Position numbers and translations under genes: made by a program | Notes under the pieces: model-generated | What the model was told of the DNA's origin: nothing | What the model saw: only the letters and a program-made list of their open reading frames with translations | The model's database searches: none | Shown: one piece after another, positions 8,384-17,348 of the stretch | How positions within the stretch are numbered: the first letter of the stretch is position 1 | Layout of the letters: each line of letters opens with the position of its first letter | Source of the DNA: a bacterium BMS3Abin02 | Lineage (GTDB): Bacteria; Actinomycetota; Acidimicrobiia; Spongiisociales; UBA4744 | Direction: 5' to 3' | NCBI GenBank assembly: GCA_002897675.1 | Contig: BDSU01000022.1 | Coordinates: forward strand, 62,001-126,000 | DNA: 64,000 nt

Positions 8384-10210
8384 ATGAACCGGGCGCGCGT
8401 TTCACGATGGGGACGTCTTCGCGTGGGCGCGGTTGCTGTGGCGGTGATCCTGGCGGCAGCGGGTTGCGCGAATGGCGCGTCCCGCAGTGAGGTGCCGACC
8501 CTGTCGGGGACAGCCCCTCCGGTCGCTTCGAGGACCACGCTACCTGTGACCACGACTTCTACGCTGCCTACGACGCATCCTGTCACCTCGAGTACGGCAC
8601 CGTTGCCGGTGGTCGGACAGTGGGTTTCGATGCCGGCCGGTCCGGTTGCGCGCTCTGAGTATGTGTCGGTATGGACGGGTGAAGAGTTGTTGGTGTGGGG
8701 GAACCCGTTGGGTCCAGCAGAGACGCAGGCGACCGGTGACATCTTCGATCCGTCGAAGGGTGTGTGGCGTCCGATGGCACCTGCCCCGGAGGCACGCAGG
8801 AGCCCGGCTGCGGTGTGGACCGGCAGCCGGATGCTGATTTGGGGTGGTGATCGTGCGATGGGTGACTCGACGGTGCCTGATCTGGCGGACGACGGGTTCG
8901 CGTACGACCCGGCCACGGACACGTGGAGTTTGATCCCTGCCGCCCCGATCGCCGGACGCTGCTCCATGTTCAACGTGTGGACCGGCACCGAGCTGATCGT
9001 CTGGGGTGGCATGGTCGACCACGACGGGATGTACGGTGCCGTCGGCGACGGTGCCGCCTATGACCCGGCGACGAACACGTGGCGTGTCCTGGCCCCGTCA
9101 CCGTTGGGCGGGAAGGACCCGGGGGTTGGCGTGTGGACCGGACACGAGATGATCATCGGTGGGAACGGTGACGCCACCGACGGTGACCTGGGCTGGGCGT
9201 CCTACGATCCGGTGACCGACAGCTGGTCGGAGATCCCCGATCCGCCCGGAGTCCGCTCTTCGAGTGTCTATGTGGGTGTGTGGACCGGCACCGAAGTGCT
9301 CTTCTCCCCGTTCGGGGTGCCTGACCAGCCTGCACCGCTGGCTGCGTACAACCCGCGGTTGGGTGAGTGGCGACTCACCGCACTCCCGCCGGTGAACCTG
9401 TCTGCGGTTCCGGCGGTGTGGACCGGGTCATGGGTCGTGTTTTGGGGGCACACCGTGGCCGGTATGCCCGGGGTCGCACCGATGGCCGGTGTGGTGTACG
9501 ACCCGGCCGCCGACACGTGGGAGCGACTCGCACCCGACAGTCTCGGAACCCGTTGGGTTGGTAGCCTCGTGGCCACCGGCGACGGTGTCATCGTGTGGGG
9601 AGGCCAATCATACCGACCCTACGGTGCCTCCTCGACACCCCTGCATGACGACGGCGCCATCCTCGTGCTCCCACCGTCAAGGGCGTTAGCACCTACGTCA
9701 ACCACTACGACGGCGCCATCGACCACTACGACGTACGGCGCACAGCAAGAGTTCTCAGTGTTTTCCAATGGGTTCTTCCCTGATCCACTTCCCGGATCCA
9801 ACGAGGCCAACGGCTCCGGATGTGTCGTAAGCGGAAGCCAGTTGCCGGACGGGATATGGTTCGGCTTCGTCGAAGATGCCGGTGCCGCCACCGTAACCTT
9901 CGACCTTGCCTGTTTCTGGACCGGTGAGGCTGCGGCTGCGGAGGCCGCAGCCGACGGCCAAGAACCCCTCGAAGGGGACTTCCACATCCGCGACGAAGAC
10001 CCGCAAACTCGTACTGTTGCACGTGACTCGGCCGGGACCGCCTACTGGTTGGATGGTGCGGGCGATCTGACACCCCAGGCTATCCCGATGTCCGACTGGC
10101 CGGTCATCGGAGGTACCGCCTATCAAGAGTGCCCCGGTGACCATTGCGCCGCCTGGCTGTATGTCAACGGTGGAGTTGTCACGGAACTGGTCGAGCAGTA
10201 CCTGCCATGA
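8384..10210 (+). CDS. Kelch-repeat lipoprotein
   Basis: A 608-residue protein starting at ATG 8384, chosen because GGAGGAGG lies just upstream and because the signal peptide with lipobox AAAGC (cysteine 28) begins there; an in-frame upstream ATG at 8327 would add 19 unlikely residues. A Thr/Ser-rich linker (about 40-75) leads into at least six Kelch-like blades, each carrying a variant of VWTGxELxVWGG (for example VSVWTGEELLVWGN, NVWTGTELIVWGG) and a YDPATDTW strand, which should form a beta-propeller. A second Thr-rich linker (about residue 440) joins it to a Cys-containing C-terminal domain with four cysteines. Kelch propellers bind proteins or sugars; the ligand here is unknown. Confidence 0.88.
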   Translation: MNRARVSRWGRLRVGAVAVAVILAAAGCANGASRSEVPTLSGTAPPVASRTTLPVTTTSTLPTTHPVTSSTAPLPVVGQWVSMPAGPVARSEYVSVWTGEELLVWGNPLGPAETQATGDIFDPSKGVWRPMAPAPEARRSPAAVWTGSRMLIWGGDRAMGDSTVPDLADDGFAYDPATDTWSLIPAAPIAGRCSMFNVWTGTELIVWGGMVDHDGMYGAVGDGAAYDPATNTWRVLAPSPLGGKDPGVGVWTGHEMIIGGNGDATDGDLGWASYDPVTDSWSEIPDPPGVRSSSVYVGVWTGTEVLFSPFGVPDQPAPLAAYNPRLGEWRLTALPPVNLSAVPAVWTGSWVVFWGHTVAGMPGVAPMAGVVYDPAADTWERLAPDSLGTRWVGSLVATGDGVIVWGGQSYRPYGASSTPLHDDGAILVLPPSRALAPTSTTTTAPSTTTTYGAQQEFSVFSNGFFPDPLPGSNEANGSGCVVSGSQLPDGIWFGFVEDAGAATVTFDLACFWTGEAAAAEAAADGQEPLEGDFHIRDEDPQTRTVARDSAGTAYWLDGAGDLTPQAIPMSDWPVIGGTAYQECPGDHCAAWLYVNGGVVTELVEQYLP

Positions 10211-10393
10211 GCGATCACGACGTTGTGGGCCGTCACGATCTGGGGAGGCTGGAGCGGTCGCACCCACGACCAGCCCCACGCCGACGGTCCGATCTTCACC
10301 CCCAAGCCATGACGATGTCCGAGGAAGCGATCTCGTGCAGACCATCGACTTTCGGTCGGTTGACTTCGATGAGGTGGGCATGACGGAACTGCC

Positions 10394-11884
10394 GTGAAAG
10401 GTTTGCTCAACGGCATCGCCGCATCTGGGAAAGGCGCCTTTCGCCGATCGGACCGTGGATTGTCATGGCTGCGTCAAGCCGGGCGGTTTTCGTCCGGGGG
10501 GCACTCGCTACGGGGCGGGTGGCCGAGTAGGTTCGGCTGGTGTCTCGTACTTCTGGTCGTGTTGGTCACGGCAGCGTGCGGATCACCACAGGCCCCGAAT
10601 ACCATTCCTGCCGCCCCGGTATCGTCTGCACCGGTCGTGGGGGAGCCTCCACTGTCGGATGTTCGCACGCCATCGGTCGACGCGTGCGGCCTGTCTGATC
10701 CCTGGTCGATGGTCGAGACGGCGTTTGTGGGCACGGTGACGGCGATCGAGGTGCGAACCAACGAGGGGCGGGATTTCACGCGGCGGGAGATGGGTCTCGA
10801 TCCGGTCGGTGAGCGGTGGCCGTGGGTGACGTTTGCGGTTGACCGCTGGTACACCCACGATTTTGGGACGACGTTCTCGATGTGGGCGCCGGGTTTCAGC
10901 GCGACGATCGGTGACGAGTGGCTGATCGCCGGGGCGTTGTACTGGGTCGTCGGGGAGTCGTATCAGGTGAGTGAGCAGTCCGGGGAAGTGTTCGCGTGTC
11001 TTTCGATGCCTGCCACGAGCCCTGACATGACCTCCTGGGACAGCCGGTACGGGGGGAGCGTCCAGGCCGGTTCCGGGACCCCCGAGCAGGCCGGCGACCC
11101 TGCTGTGCTCGCCGGCCTCGCCGCACACCGGGCTGTGTGGGAGACGCAGGCACCGGACGACTACACGGCGGTCGTTTCCGTCTCCGATAGCCGCACCGTT
11201 CGCAGCAACGAGTGTGGAGCATTCGGCCTGATTCGTGTCGTCGTCGAGGGTGCTGCGGTGGTTCAGGCAGTCGACCTGCGTTCAGATTGCGTCGTCACCG
11301 ACCTGTCGACTGTGACAGACATTGGTGATCTCTTCGACATTGCCGCCGAAACGGCCGGGGCGCTGCAAGCCCCGATCGTCTACGACCCCGAGTACGGGTA
11401 CGTTCGCTCGTTCGATGCGTCGGATCGCAGTGTCGAGGTCAGCGCAGGTGCCGACATGATCGTGACGGCGGCCGTGCGAGCTTTCGTCGGGGCCGACGAT
11501 GTGTTCGCCGGTGCAGAGGCCGCCCTCACGCGATGGGAGGCTGCAGGGATCACGTCGTATGTGAGTGACGTCGAAGTGGACTGTCTGTGTTTCATTAGCG
11601 GCCGTTACCAGGTGGCCGTCACCGACGGCACAGTCGAAGCGGTGCAAGGGACGGATGGTCCTGTCGACCTGACCGAGCCTGGTTTCTCCTCGTTCGACTT
11701 CTCCGTCGAGGGACTCTTCAACACTCTCTCCGTCTGGTCTGGCGACCGGCCGGAGGCCGTTGTGGCAGGTTTTGATCCCGATCTCGGCCATCCGATCGAT
11801 CTGCGAATCGACCCCGTTGTCGACATGTTCGACGACGAACTCACGATCATCGTACGAGGGCTCACCCCTGATGAAGACGCGTGA
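10394..11884 (+). CDS. Lipoprotein with two DUF6174-like modules
   Basis: A 496-residue protein from a GTG start. The lipobox TAAC has its cysteine at residue 62, behind an unusually long 48-residue hydrophilic head, so a later start is possible although no ATG offers it. The C-terminal half carries two related modules. The clearer one is at about 375-495 (ALTRWEAAGITSYVSDVEVD, then CLCFISGRYQVAV), close to the DUF6174 pattern of a Trp, a Tyr and a Cys-x-Cys. The earlier one, at about 240-330 (HRAVWETQAPDDYTAVVSVS, then ECGAFGLIRVVV), keeps the framework with one Cys. Function of the family is unknown. Confidence 0.75.
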   Translation: MKGLLNGIAASGKGAFRRSDRGLSWLRQAGRFSSGGHSLRGGWPSRFGWCLVLLVVLVTAACGSPQAPNTIPAAPVSSAPVVGEPPLSDVRTPSVDACGLSDPWSMVETAFVGTVTAIEVRTNEGRDFTRREMGLDPVGERWPWVTFAVDRWYTHDFGTTFSMWAPGFSATIGDEWLIAGALYWVVGESYQVSEQSGEVFACLSMPATSPDMTSWDSRYGGSVQAGSGTPEQAGDPAVLAGLAAHRAVWETQAPDDYTAVVSVSDSRTVRSNECGAFGLIRVVVEGAAVVQAVDLRSDCVVTDLSTVTDIGDLFDIAAETAGALQAPIVYDPEYGYVRSFDASDRSVEVSAGADMIVTAAVRAFVGADDVFAGAEAALTRWEAAGITSYVSDVEVDCLCFISGRYQVAVTDGTVEAVQGTDGPVDLTEPGFSSFDFSVEGLFNTLSVWSGDRPEAVVAGFDPDLGHPIDLRIDPVVDMFDDELTIIVRGLTPDEDA

Positions 11885-11945
11885 AGGAACAAGCGAGACG
11901 TCGTTTCCCAAAGGCGAGAATGGGACGGATCGGGTTGGAGGCTGG

Positions 11946-13343
11946 ATGCGCCGTTTGACCGTCGTGATCGTGACGGCGGTGATCGCCGCAAGCTGTGGCA
12001 GTTTCGGTTCGGGTGCCGCCACGTCTGCTCCGGCGGATCCGTCGGATGGTCAGGTCGTTTCGGAAGTTGGTGGTGTGCCTCGCTGCGACCAGCTCGTTCA
12101 CAGCAGTGCGCCCGCCTCGTGGTATCGGGACTCGCCGATCTATGTCGCGAACGAGATGCCCCTCGAAGCAGTTCGGGCGTGGGCGGAGACCAAACCTGGG
12201 TTTGAGGCGATCTGGATCGACCGGGAGCATCTGGGGTGGATCACGGTCGCGTTCAGTGCCGGCGTCGAGGCACGCCAACGTGAACTGCAGCGGGCGTTTC
12301 CCGATGTGGGGGCGGTCGTGGTCCCGGTCGGATGGACGATGGCCGGCCTGGAGTCCCTACAACGCAGAGTGATCGACGAACTTGGCCCGTTGTTTCCTTC
12401 GTTCTCTTCGGGGATCTATCCCACCGAGGGAGTGGTCGGTATCGGGGTTGGGGTGCTGACACAGGAACGTATCGATGCGATCGATGAACGGTTCGCCGGG
12501 GAGCGGGTCTGCATCTCCGGTATCGATCCGGCCACCGCACCAGTGGCCGGCCCTCAACCTTCGGGTGGGGAAGGTTGGCGGCTGTTGGCCGACGAGGAAG
12601 GTGCCGGTGAGGCGTATCGGACAGGGATCGCCACCGACGCACGGTCCTATGTGCGGCTGTGGGATCAGGTCGCCCTGTCCGGCGGTGCCCCCACGGTCGA
12701 CTTCACCACCGAGGTGGTGATCTGGTTTGGGGCCGTGTTCGGTTCGAGCTGTCCGAACATTCGCCTCGATGATGTCGTCGTCGATCGCGACCGCGCGCTC
12801 GTCTACGCCAAGATCGTCCTCGTGGACCCGCCGGTGGCCTGCACCGCTGACGCCAACCCGCACGCCTACCTGGTGTCGGTGGACCGGTCGATGCTGCCCG
12901 TGGGTCGTTTCGCGATTCAGCTCGACGCCGACGGCCCGCCACCCGGAGCCCCCGAGGAGCGCACCATCGTCGACGCGGATCTGTCCCAGCCGGGAGCGGT
13001 CGCCGGCGACGACCAGGTCGGTCCCGACCGAAACCTGCCTGAACCATTCATCCTCGAATCCGGCGGGATCATCGAACCTGCCATCGAGACCCCCTACCGG
13101 CTCGACACCCGATGCGGCGTCGCGTGGCTGGGACGCCTCAACGACGTGTCCTGGCACACCGACAGTCCCGAGGCAGCCGACGGAGCCATCCCGGAGGCGT
13201 GGCAGGACACCGTGGATGACACCGGCTTCATCGACGTGTCGGTCGTCCTGCGTATCGTCCCCGAACCGGCCATTACTGCCCGCATGAACGGTTACGGCGT
13301 CACCTACACGCCGACCGCCAAAACCGCCCCAATCTGCCCATGA
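11946..13343 (+). CDS. Lipoprotein of unknown function, intact paralogue of the 6.07 kb relic
   Basis: A 465-residue protein. ATG 11946 is chosen because the signal peptide and lipobox IAASC (cysteine 17) start there, with GGAGG four bases upstream; earlier in-frame ATGs lie inside or just after the preceding gene. The mature protein has an N-terminal domain of about 150 residues with a GWITVAFSAGVEARQRELQ stretch and a VGIGVGVLTQERIDAID stretch, then a second domain with two cysteines (SSCPNIRLDD, VACTADANPHAY). A third part near the end contains CGVAWLGRLNDVSWH. I recognise no characterised family. It ends a run of same-strand lipoprotein genes. Confidence 0.75.
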   Translation: MRRLTVVIVTAVIAASCGSFGSGAATSAPADPSDGQVVSEVGGVPRCDQLVHSSAPASWYRDSPIYVANEMPLEAVRAWAETKPGFEAIWIDREHLGWITVAFSAGVEARQRELQRAFPDVGAVVVPVGWTMAGLESLQRRVIDELGPLFPSFSSGIYPTEGVVGIGVGVLTQERIDAIDERFAGERVCISGIDPATAPVAGPQPSGGEGWRLLADEEGAGEAYRTGIATDARSYVRLWDQVALSGGAPTVDFTTEVVIWFGAVFGSSCPNIRLDDVVVDRDRALVYAKIVLVDPPVACTADANPHAYLVSVDRSMLPVGRFAIQLDADGPPPGAPEERTIVDADLSQPGAVAGDDQVGPDRNLPEPFILESGGIIEPAIETPYRLDTRCGVAWLGRLNDVSWHTDSPEAADGAIPEAWQDTVDDTGFIDVSVVLRIVPEPAITARMNGYGVTYTPTAKTAPICP

Positions 13344-13760
13344 GGGACCCTGACCTTCGAATCTGTACGGGTCCGCGAGAAGTGACGGTGAAGGTCGTCG
13401 ATCGCGTCAGGAGACCGAAGAGATCACCGTGACATTCACAGCACCCGGCGACGTGTCCATCCAGCCCGATCAACGAAGATCCAGGCCCCGTCTGCACTGC
13501 ACGGACTCCCAGATCGTGTCGATGCGGTCGAGGCACCCAAGACGGAACGGGAGCGGCCCATCTTCCGACGATTCGCATCTCAGGACAGCTCCCCGGTACC
13601 CGGTCGGTTCTCGTTCCCAGGGGTTCTCTTCCAGGTCTGATGAGACGGGTGGGGATGTGGACAGGCTTGCTGTTTCCTCGGGGGGCGGGAGTTTCGTGTC
13701 AGCGAGGGGTGGTGCCCGTGGTGTCTTGTGGGTGGAATGGATCTGCTTCGGACGGGGACA
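13344..13760 (+). other. Intergenic region before the third ECF sigma gene
   Basis: About 417 bases between two plus-strand genes. Short open frames occur on both strands but none has coding character or a ribosome binding site. The sigma gene promoter must lie here; I could not pick it out. Nothing else is visible. Confidence 0.35.
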
Positions 13761-14228
13761 ATGAGCGTAGGGCGTGTTTCGGATGCGGAGGTGTATCGGC
13801 AGCACGCCCGTGACTTGGTCCGGTTCGCCACCGTGTTGGTGGGGTCCGACGATGCCCAGGATGTGGTGGCGAACGCGTTCCTTCGTTGCCTGTCATCGAA
13901 CGGTTGGCAGGAGGTGACAGATCGGCGGGCGTACCTGTTTCGGGTGGTCGCCAATGAGGCCCGCAATCTGAAGCGGTCTGCGGCTCGTCGGCGGGTTCGG
14001 GAAGCGTCGGTGGGAGGTGACCCGGCGGTCGAGATCCCTTCGCCTCGCCCGGATGTGGTCGCTGCGATCGGAGGGTTGAGTGTCCGTCAGCGTTCGGTGG
14101 TGTATCTGGCCTATTGGGAGGACATGACCGACCAGATGATCGCCGAGTATTTGGGGATCGGGTCGGGGTCGGTTCGTCGGCATTTGGGGAGGGCCCGGTC
14201 GAAGCTTCGGGAGGTGCTCGATGAGTGA
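13761..14228 (+). CDS. ECF-type RNA polymerase sigma factor
   Basis: A 155-residue sigma-70 family protein from ATG 13761 (GTG 13728 and ATG 13737 would extend it by up to 11 residues). Region 2 is at about 10-75 (RQHARDLVRFATVLVG, DAQDVVANAFLRCLS, RRAYLFRVVANEARNLKR), region 4 at about 100-152 (LSVRQRSVVYLAYWEDMTDQ, then the helix-turn-helix LGIGSGSVRRHLGRARSKL). It is short even for an ECF factor. Its last 8 bases overlap the ATG of the downstream membrane protein gene, the same coupling as at the other two sigma loci. Confidence 0.92.
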   Translation: MSVGRVSDAEVYRQHARDLVRFATVLVGSDDAQDVVANAFLRCLSSNGWQEVTDRRAYLFRVVANEARNLKRSAARRRVREASVGGDPAVEIPSPRPDVVAAIGGLSVRQRSVVYLAYWEDMTDQMIAEYLGIGSGSVRRHLGRARSKLREVLDE

Positions 14229-15906
14229 CAAGATGCGTAGAGATGTACGGTCCGCGATCGCCGAGATGGTGGCCGGATCCCCTGAGCCGCCCGCCTACGA
14301 GCGGGTCGTGGCGAAAGGCCATCGGCCGGCCGTTCGCCGGTCGGGCCCGATGTGGGCGTTGGCGGCGTTCGTGGTCGTGTTGGTGGTGGTGGGGGCGGCG
14401 GCGTGGCTGCGTCCGCCGGTAGCGCCGCTCCCGCCGGTGGCCGATGTCCCGTCGATCGGCGACGATGTTGCGGCTGCGGCGTTGCCGTCGGTGTTCGTTG
14501 CTGCGACCCGTGTGCCGGACGGGTTGTCCCTCGTGCGGTCCGAACGTGGCTTCGCGGATAGAGACACCGTGCTCGTATACGCGCCGTCAGGTGAGACAGG
14601 AGGATCGTCCGACGCCGACGCCGAACTGTCGATCAGGATGAGCGCACCCGAAAGTCCGGACTTTCCACCGGACATCTCGGTGATCGCCGGACGACTGACC
14701 GCCGCCTACGTGGACGCGACGATCACCGAGACGATCGTCCGGGGACAGCCGGGGTTTCTGATCGACGCCGATGGGTCGGAGATCGGCGGATGGACGGCGG
14801 CGGTGGTGACGATCGAAGAGCCCGGTCTCATCTCCGAGGTCCAGGGACGGTTCGTCGATGCCGCCGAGGTCCTCGCTGTTGCTCGCGGGCTGGTCCCGGT
14901 GTCCCGGGCCGAGTTCGAGCAGCGTGCAGCCGACGCGATCGACTGGGATTTGCAGGTCGACGCCCAGCCGGTCGACCCGAACCGTTTCCTCGACCTTCTC
15001 GCAGGGGTGCCAGGTGTTGAGTCGGCCACCTTGTCCACCTTGCACCTGAACGGGCCTGCAGTGGCATGGTCGATCGAATCGGATCCGTTATCCCAGGCCA
15101 TCCCTACGACCACCGCGCCGGTCACTACCACTACCACCACTACCGTCCTGGGCTCGGTCACTACTGGCCCGGCCGTCGGTGCAATGATCAGCGTGATGGT
15201 CACGCTCAAGGACGGCGTCGACCCGGAGACGGTAGCCGCCGGGATCCATGACCTCACAGACTTCGCCCAGGTCAGCTACTCGCCCGCGATTGCAGCAACG
15301 ATCAGTCAAGAGTATCTGGAGGCGGTGCTCGGCGACGCCACGATCATCCACCACGATCCGATCGTCTATCAGCCGCAGCCAGGTCCCGCACCAGTATTCG
15401 ACACGTCGGTTCTCGGCACCGAGGTCGAACTCGAAGCTGCCACCGCTACGACGGAGTCTCTGGACTCCACCCTCCAATCGATCGACACGTTCCGCAGTCC
15501 CCGGTTCCTGGGTGCGACTCCAACACCCTTGGAAGGTCCGATCGTCTACATTGGAGCCATCGACGACGGCGCGCGGCTGGTACTCGCGTTCATCAACGAT
15601 CGGGACTATTTCGAGATCACCGTCAAAGGATCCGAAGCCGGAGCGGGTGGAGGCAGACTCGGCGCCTTCTACTACGGAGTGACGAGTGGCGGCGGCGGAG
15701 ACGACGGCTGGTACATGACAGTCCGGGTCCCGCTCGAAACATCGGTCGTCGTGTTTGAGTTGGACGACGGGACCAGCCTGTGGCAACGTCCAATCGCCGG
15801 CCACGGACTGTTCCCGGTGGCATCGGACATATCGGGAATCTCCGGGACGATCACCGCTCTCGCCGTCGACGGGACCGTCATCGACCAATGGAGCGCCAAC
15901 CCGTGA
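14221..15906 (+). CDS. Large single-pass membrane protein coupled to ECF sigma gene
   Basis: A 561-residue protein with a basic cytosolic head (1-43), one transmembrane helix at about 44-62 (WALAAFVVVLVVVGAAAWL) and a long extracytoplasmic part. The first outer domain (about 95-240) has alternating strands. A second (about 245-370) holds two similar segments around a Thr-rich linker (LLAGVPGVESATLSTLHLNG and VMVTLKDGVDPETVAAGI), reminiscent of the ferredoxin-like outer domain of FtsX. The C-terminal 130 residues are Gly/Asp rich. Overlap with the sigma gene suggests an anti-sigma or sensor role; no zinc motif is seen. Confidence 0.75.
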   Translation: MSDKMRRDVRSAIAEMVAGSPEPPAYERVVAKGHRPAVRRSGPMWALAAFVVVLVVVGAAAWLRPPVAPLPPVADVPSIGDDVAAAALPSVFVAATRVPDGLSLVRSERGFADRDTVLVYAPSGETGGSSDADAELSIRMSAPESPDFPPDISVIAGRLTAAYVDATITETIVRGQPGFLIDADGSEIGGWTAAVVTIEEPGLISEVQGRFVDAAEVLAVARGLVPVSRAEFEQRAADAIDWDLQVDAQPVDPNRFLDLLAGVPGVESATLSTLHLNGPAVAWSIESDPLSQAIPTTTAPVTTTTTTTVLGSVTTGPAVGAMISVMVTLKDGVDPETVAAGIHDLTDFAQVSYSPAIAATISQEYLEAVLGDATIIHHDPIVYQPQPGPAPVFDTSVLGTEVELEAATATTESLDSTLQSIDTFRSPRFLGATPTPLEGPIVYIGAIDDGARLVLAFINDRDYFEITVKGSEAGAGGGRLGAFYYGVTSGGGGDDGWYMTVRVPLETSVVVFELDDGTSLWQRPIAGHGLFPVASDISGISGTITALAVDGTVIDQWSANP

Positions 15907-16042
15907 ACCCGGCATCTACCGAGATGACCGTGGGAGGGACAACCCCGTTCTCGTTGGCGATCTGGTCGTGTTTGGCCCCGAGGAGTCGGGTGTGGGGTTG
16001 CCGGCGGTTCCACCCGTCCGGCAGCGGCATTTCGACGGCTTG

Positions 16043-16592
16043 TCAGGGCGCCATGATGATGCGTGGCGATTCGCCGACCTGTCCTGCCTCGGGGTCCACG
16101 GGGTACCAGCCGACGTGGTGTTCTCGAGTCCGGAGCCTTCCAGGACGCCAACCCGCACGACTTGGCCACTTTCTTCATTCGCGATCGGACCGATGAGCAC
16201 GATGAGTCGGTCTGAGAGCATATTCCCGTCGTTGTCCACGACGGCCGACGGGTCTGTGAAGAACACGATGCAGGCTTCGTCGCCGAGTTCGGATCTGATG
16301 GCGCTCTTGGCGTCTTCGGTGAGGAACTGCGGGTTGCCCTCAAACTGGATCGCCGGCACATCACCGTACAAAGCCTCGCGTACGTAGACCTCCGACGGGA
16401 TATCGAACCCGGAATCCTCGATCGCTTTCGGGCAGCCACCGCCGGCAGCGAGGCTTCGGATCCGGAACGGTTGGACCCTGTTGCGATCCCACATCCCGCC
16501 ACGACCGTCAGGAACACAAGCCACGCGGCAAGCGGACGGATCGTTATCCTGCAAGCCTTCGCCAAGAGCTGCGGAGAATCTGTGGCATCCAC
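16043..16592 (-). pseudogene. Lipoprotein gene broken by two frameshifts
   Basis: The signal peptide and lipobox (WLVFLTVVAGCGIA) start from ATG 16592 in one frame. Near 16430-16450 the coding character jumps to a second frame (AIEDSGFDIPSEVYVREAL through VVRVGVLEGSGLE). Near 16105-16120 it jumps to a third (GWYPVDPEAGQVGESPR), which reaches a stop at 16045-16043. Both jumps fit the loss of one base each. Read together this would be a lipoprotein of about 180 residues. It is either an inactivated gene or a gene carrying two sequencing errors. No family recognised. Confidence 0.7.
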
Positions 16593-16623
16593 ATCATTAC
16601 TTCATGGGCGGAAACAACCGTAG

Positions 16624-16643
16624 AAGGCCCCCGAAGGGGCCCT
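16624..16643 (-). terminator. Hairpin after RNase P RNA
   Basis: A 6-bp G/C stem (ggcccc at 16626-16631 with ggggcc at 16636-16641) around a short loop, lying about ten bases beyond the last paired base of rnpB on the minus strand and followed by TTCTAC. It fits an intrinsic terminator with a poor T tract. Confidence 0.6.
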
Positions 16644-16650
16644 CAACGGG

Positions 16651-17003
16651 TAGTGAGTTCGCCTGTAAGCCGGATTCTGTCCCGGGTTCTCCCCGGGGAC
16701 GGCCATCTATCTGGGACCGGTGTTGCCACCGGCCTCGTGCGGCCCACCTGGGATGTAGCGGACGGGCAATCCTGTCCCTGCTTGGCCTTGCTCCGGGTGG
16801 GGTTTGCCGAGCCGCCCCGGTCACCCGGGACGCTGGTGGTCTCTTACACCACCGTTTCACCCTTACCTGTGCCCGAAGGCCATCGGCGGTCTGTTCTCTG
16901 TGGCACTTTCCGTCGGGTCACCCCGCCTGGGCGTTACCCAGCACCCTGCCCTGTGGAGTCCGGACTTTCCTCGGGTCGAAACCCGCGGCCGTCCGGCGAA
17001 CTC
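16651..17003 (-). ncRNA. rnpB: RNase P RNA, bacterial type A
   Basis: The catalytic RNA of RNase P, which removes the 5' leader from tRNA precursors. On the minus strand the conserved core is plain: GAGGAAAGTCCGGACTCCAC near the 5' end, ACAGAGA and GGTAAGGGTGAAACGG in the middle, GGAGCAAGGCCAA, and ACAGAATCCGGCTTACAGG near the 3' end. The P1 helix closes perfectly, the 5' GAGTTCGCC (17003-16995) pairing with the 3' GGCGAACTC (16663-16655). That fixes the ends to within a few bases and gives about 350 nt. A -10-like element lies just upstream and a hairpin just downstream. Confidence 0.97.
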
Positions 17004-17010
17004 ATGACGA

Positions 17011-17016
17011 ATCGTA
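17011..17016 (-). promoter_or_regulatory. -10 element of rnpB
   Basis: On the minus strand TACGAT lies seven bases before the first paired base of rnpB, the correct distance for a -10 box. I find no good -35 hexamer at 16-18 bases spacing. Confidence 0.5.
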
Positions 17017-17170
17017 CCCGAGGGCGCAAGAATCCGCCGACCTGAAACCATGCAGGGGGAGTGCAAGTCGAAGCATCTGAGAAACGGGTCATCAACATGC
17101 GAGCAGTTCCTTCCTTCTCGTGGCCGTTGCTCGGTTGTGTGGAAGTCGTCGTCCCACAGCCCTCCAGAGA

Positions 17171-17203
17171 CGTGGATGCCGGGATACGATCCCGGCATCC
17201 ACG
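17171..17203. repeat. Perfect 15-bp inverted repeat with 3-base loop
   Basis: Arms 17171-17185 and 17189-17203 are exact reverse complements around loop acg. It lies in the 345-base gap (17004-17348) between the end of the minus-strand GGCT-fold gene and the rnpB promoter, so it may stop read-through into rnpB. There is no T run on either side. The rest of the gap shows nothing else recognisable. Confidence 0.75.
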
Positions 17204-17348
17204 CGTGAGAAGCTCGTCGGCTCCACGATCGGTGAACCTGTCTCGAATGAGGGAGATGGCGTCGCTGCCGCATCGCGTGTTCCATACCGGGCAATCCGCA
17301 GCCGCCTGATCGAGCCGGGCCGGGCCGAAGCCCGGCACGGCCACTTCT

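Noticed and set aside
10207-10383. 58-codon open frame between the Kelch and DUF6174-like lipoprotein genes
   Set aside because: Arg/Pro/His-rich, no signal or domain. An overlapping frame ends in a more protein-like stretch (DFRSVDFDEVGMTELP) that may be a gene relic, but too little remains to call.
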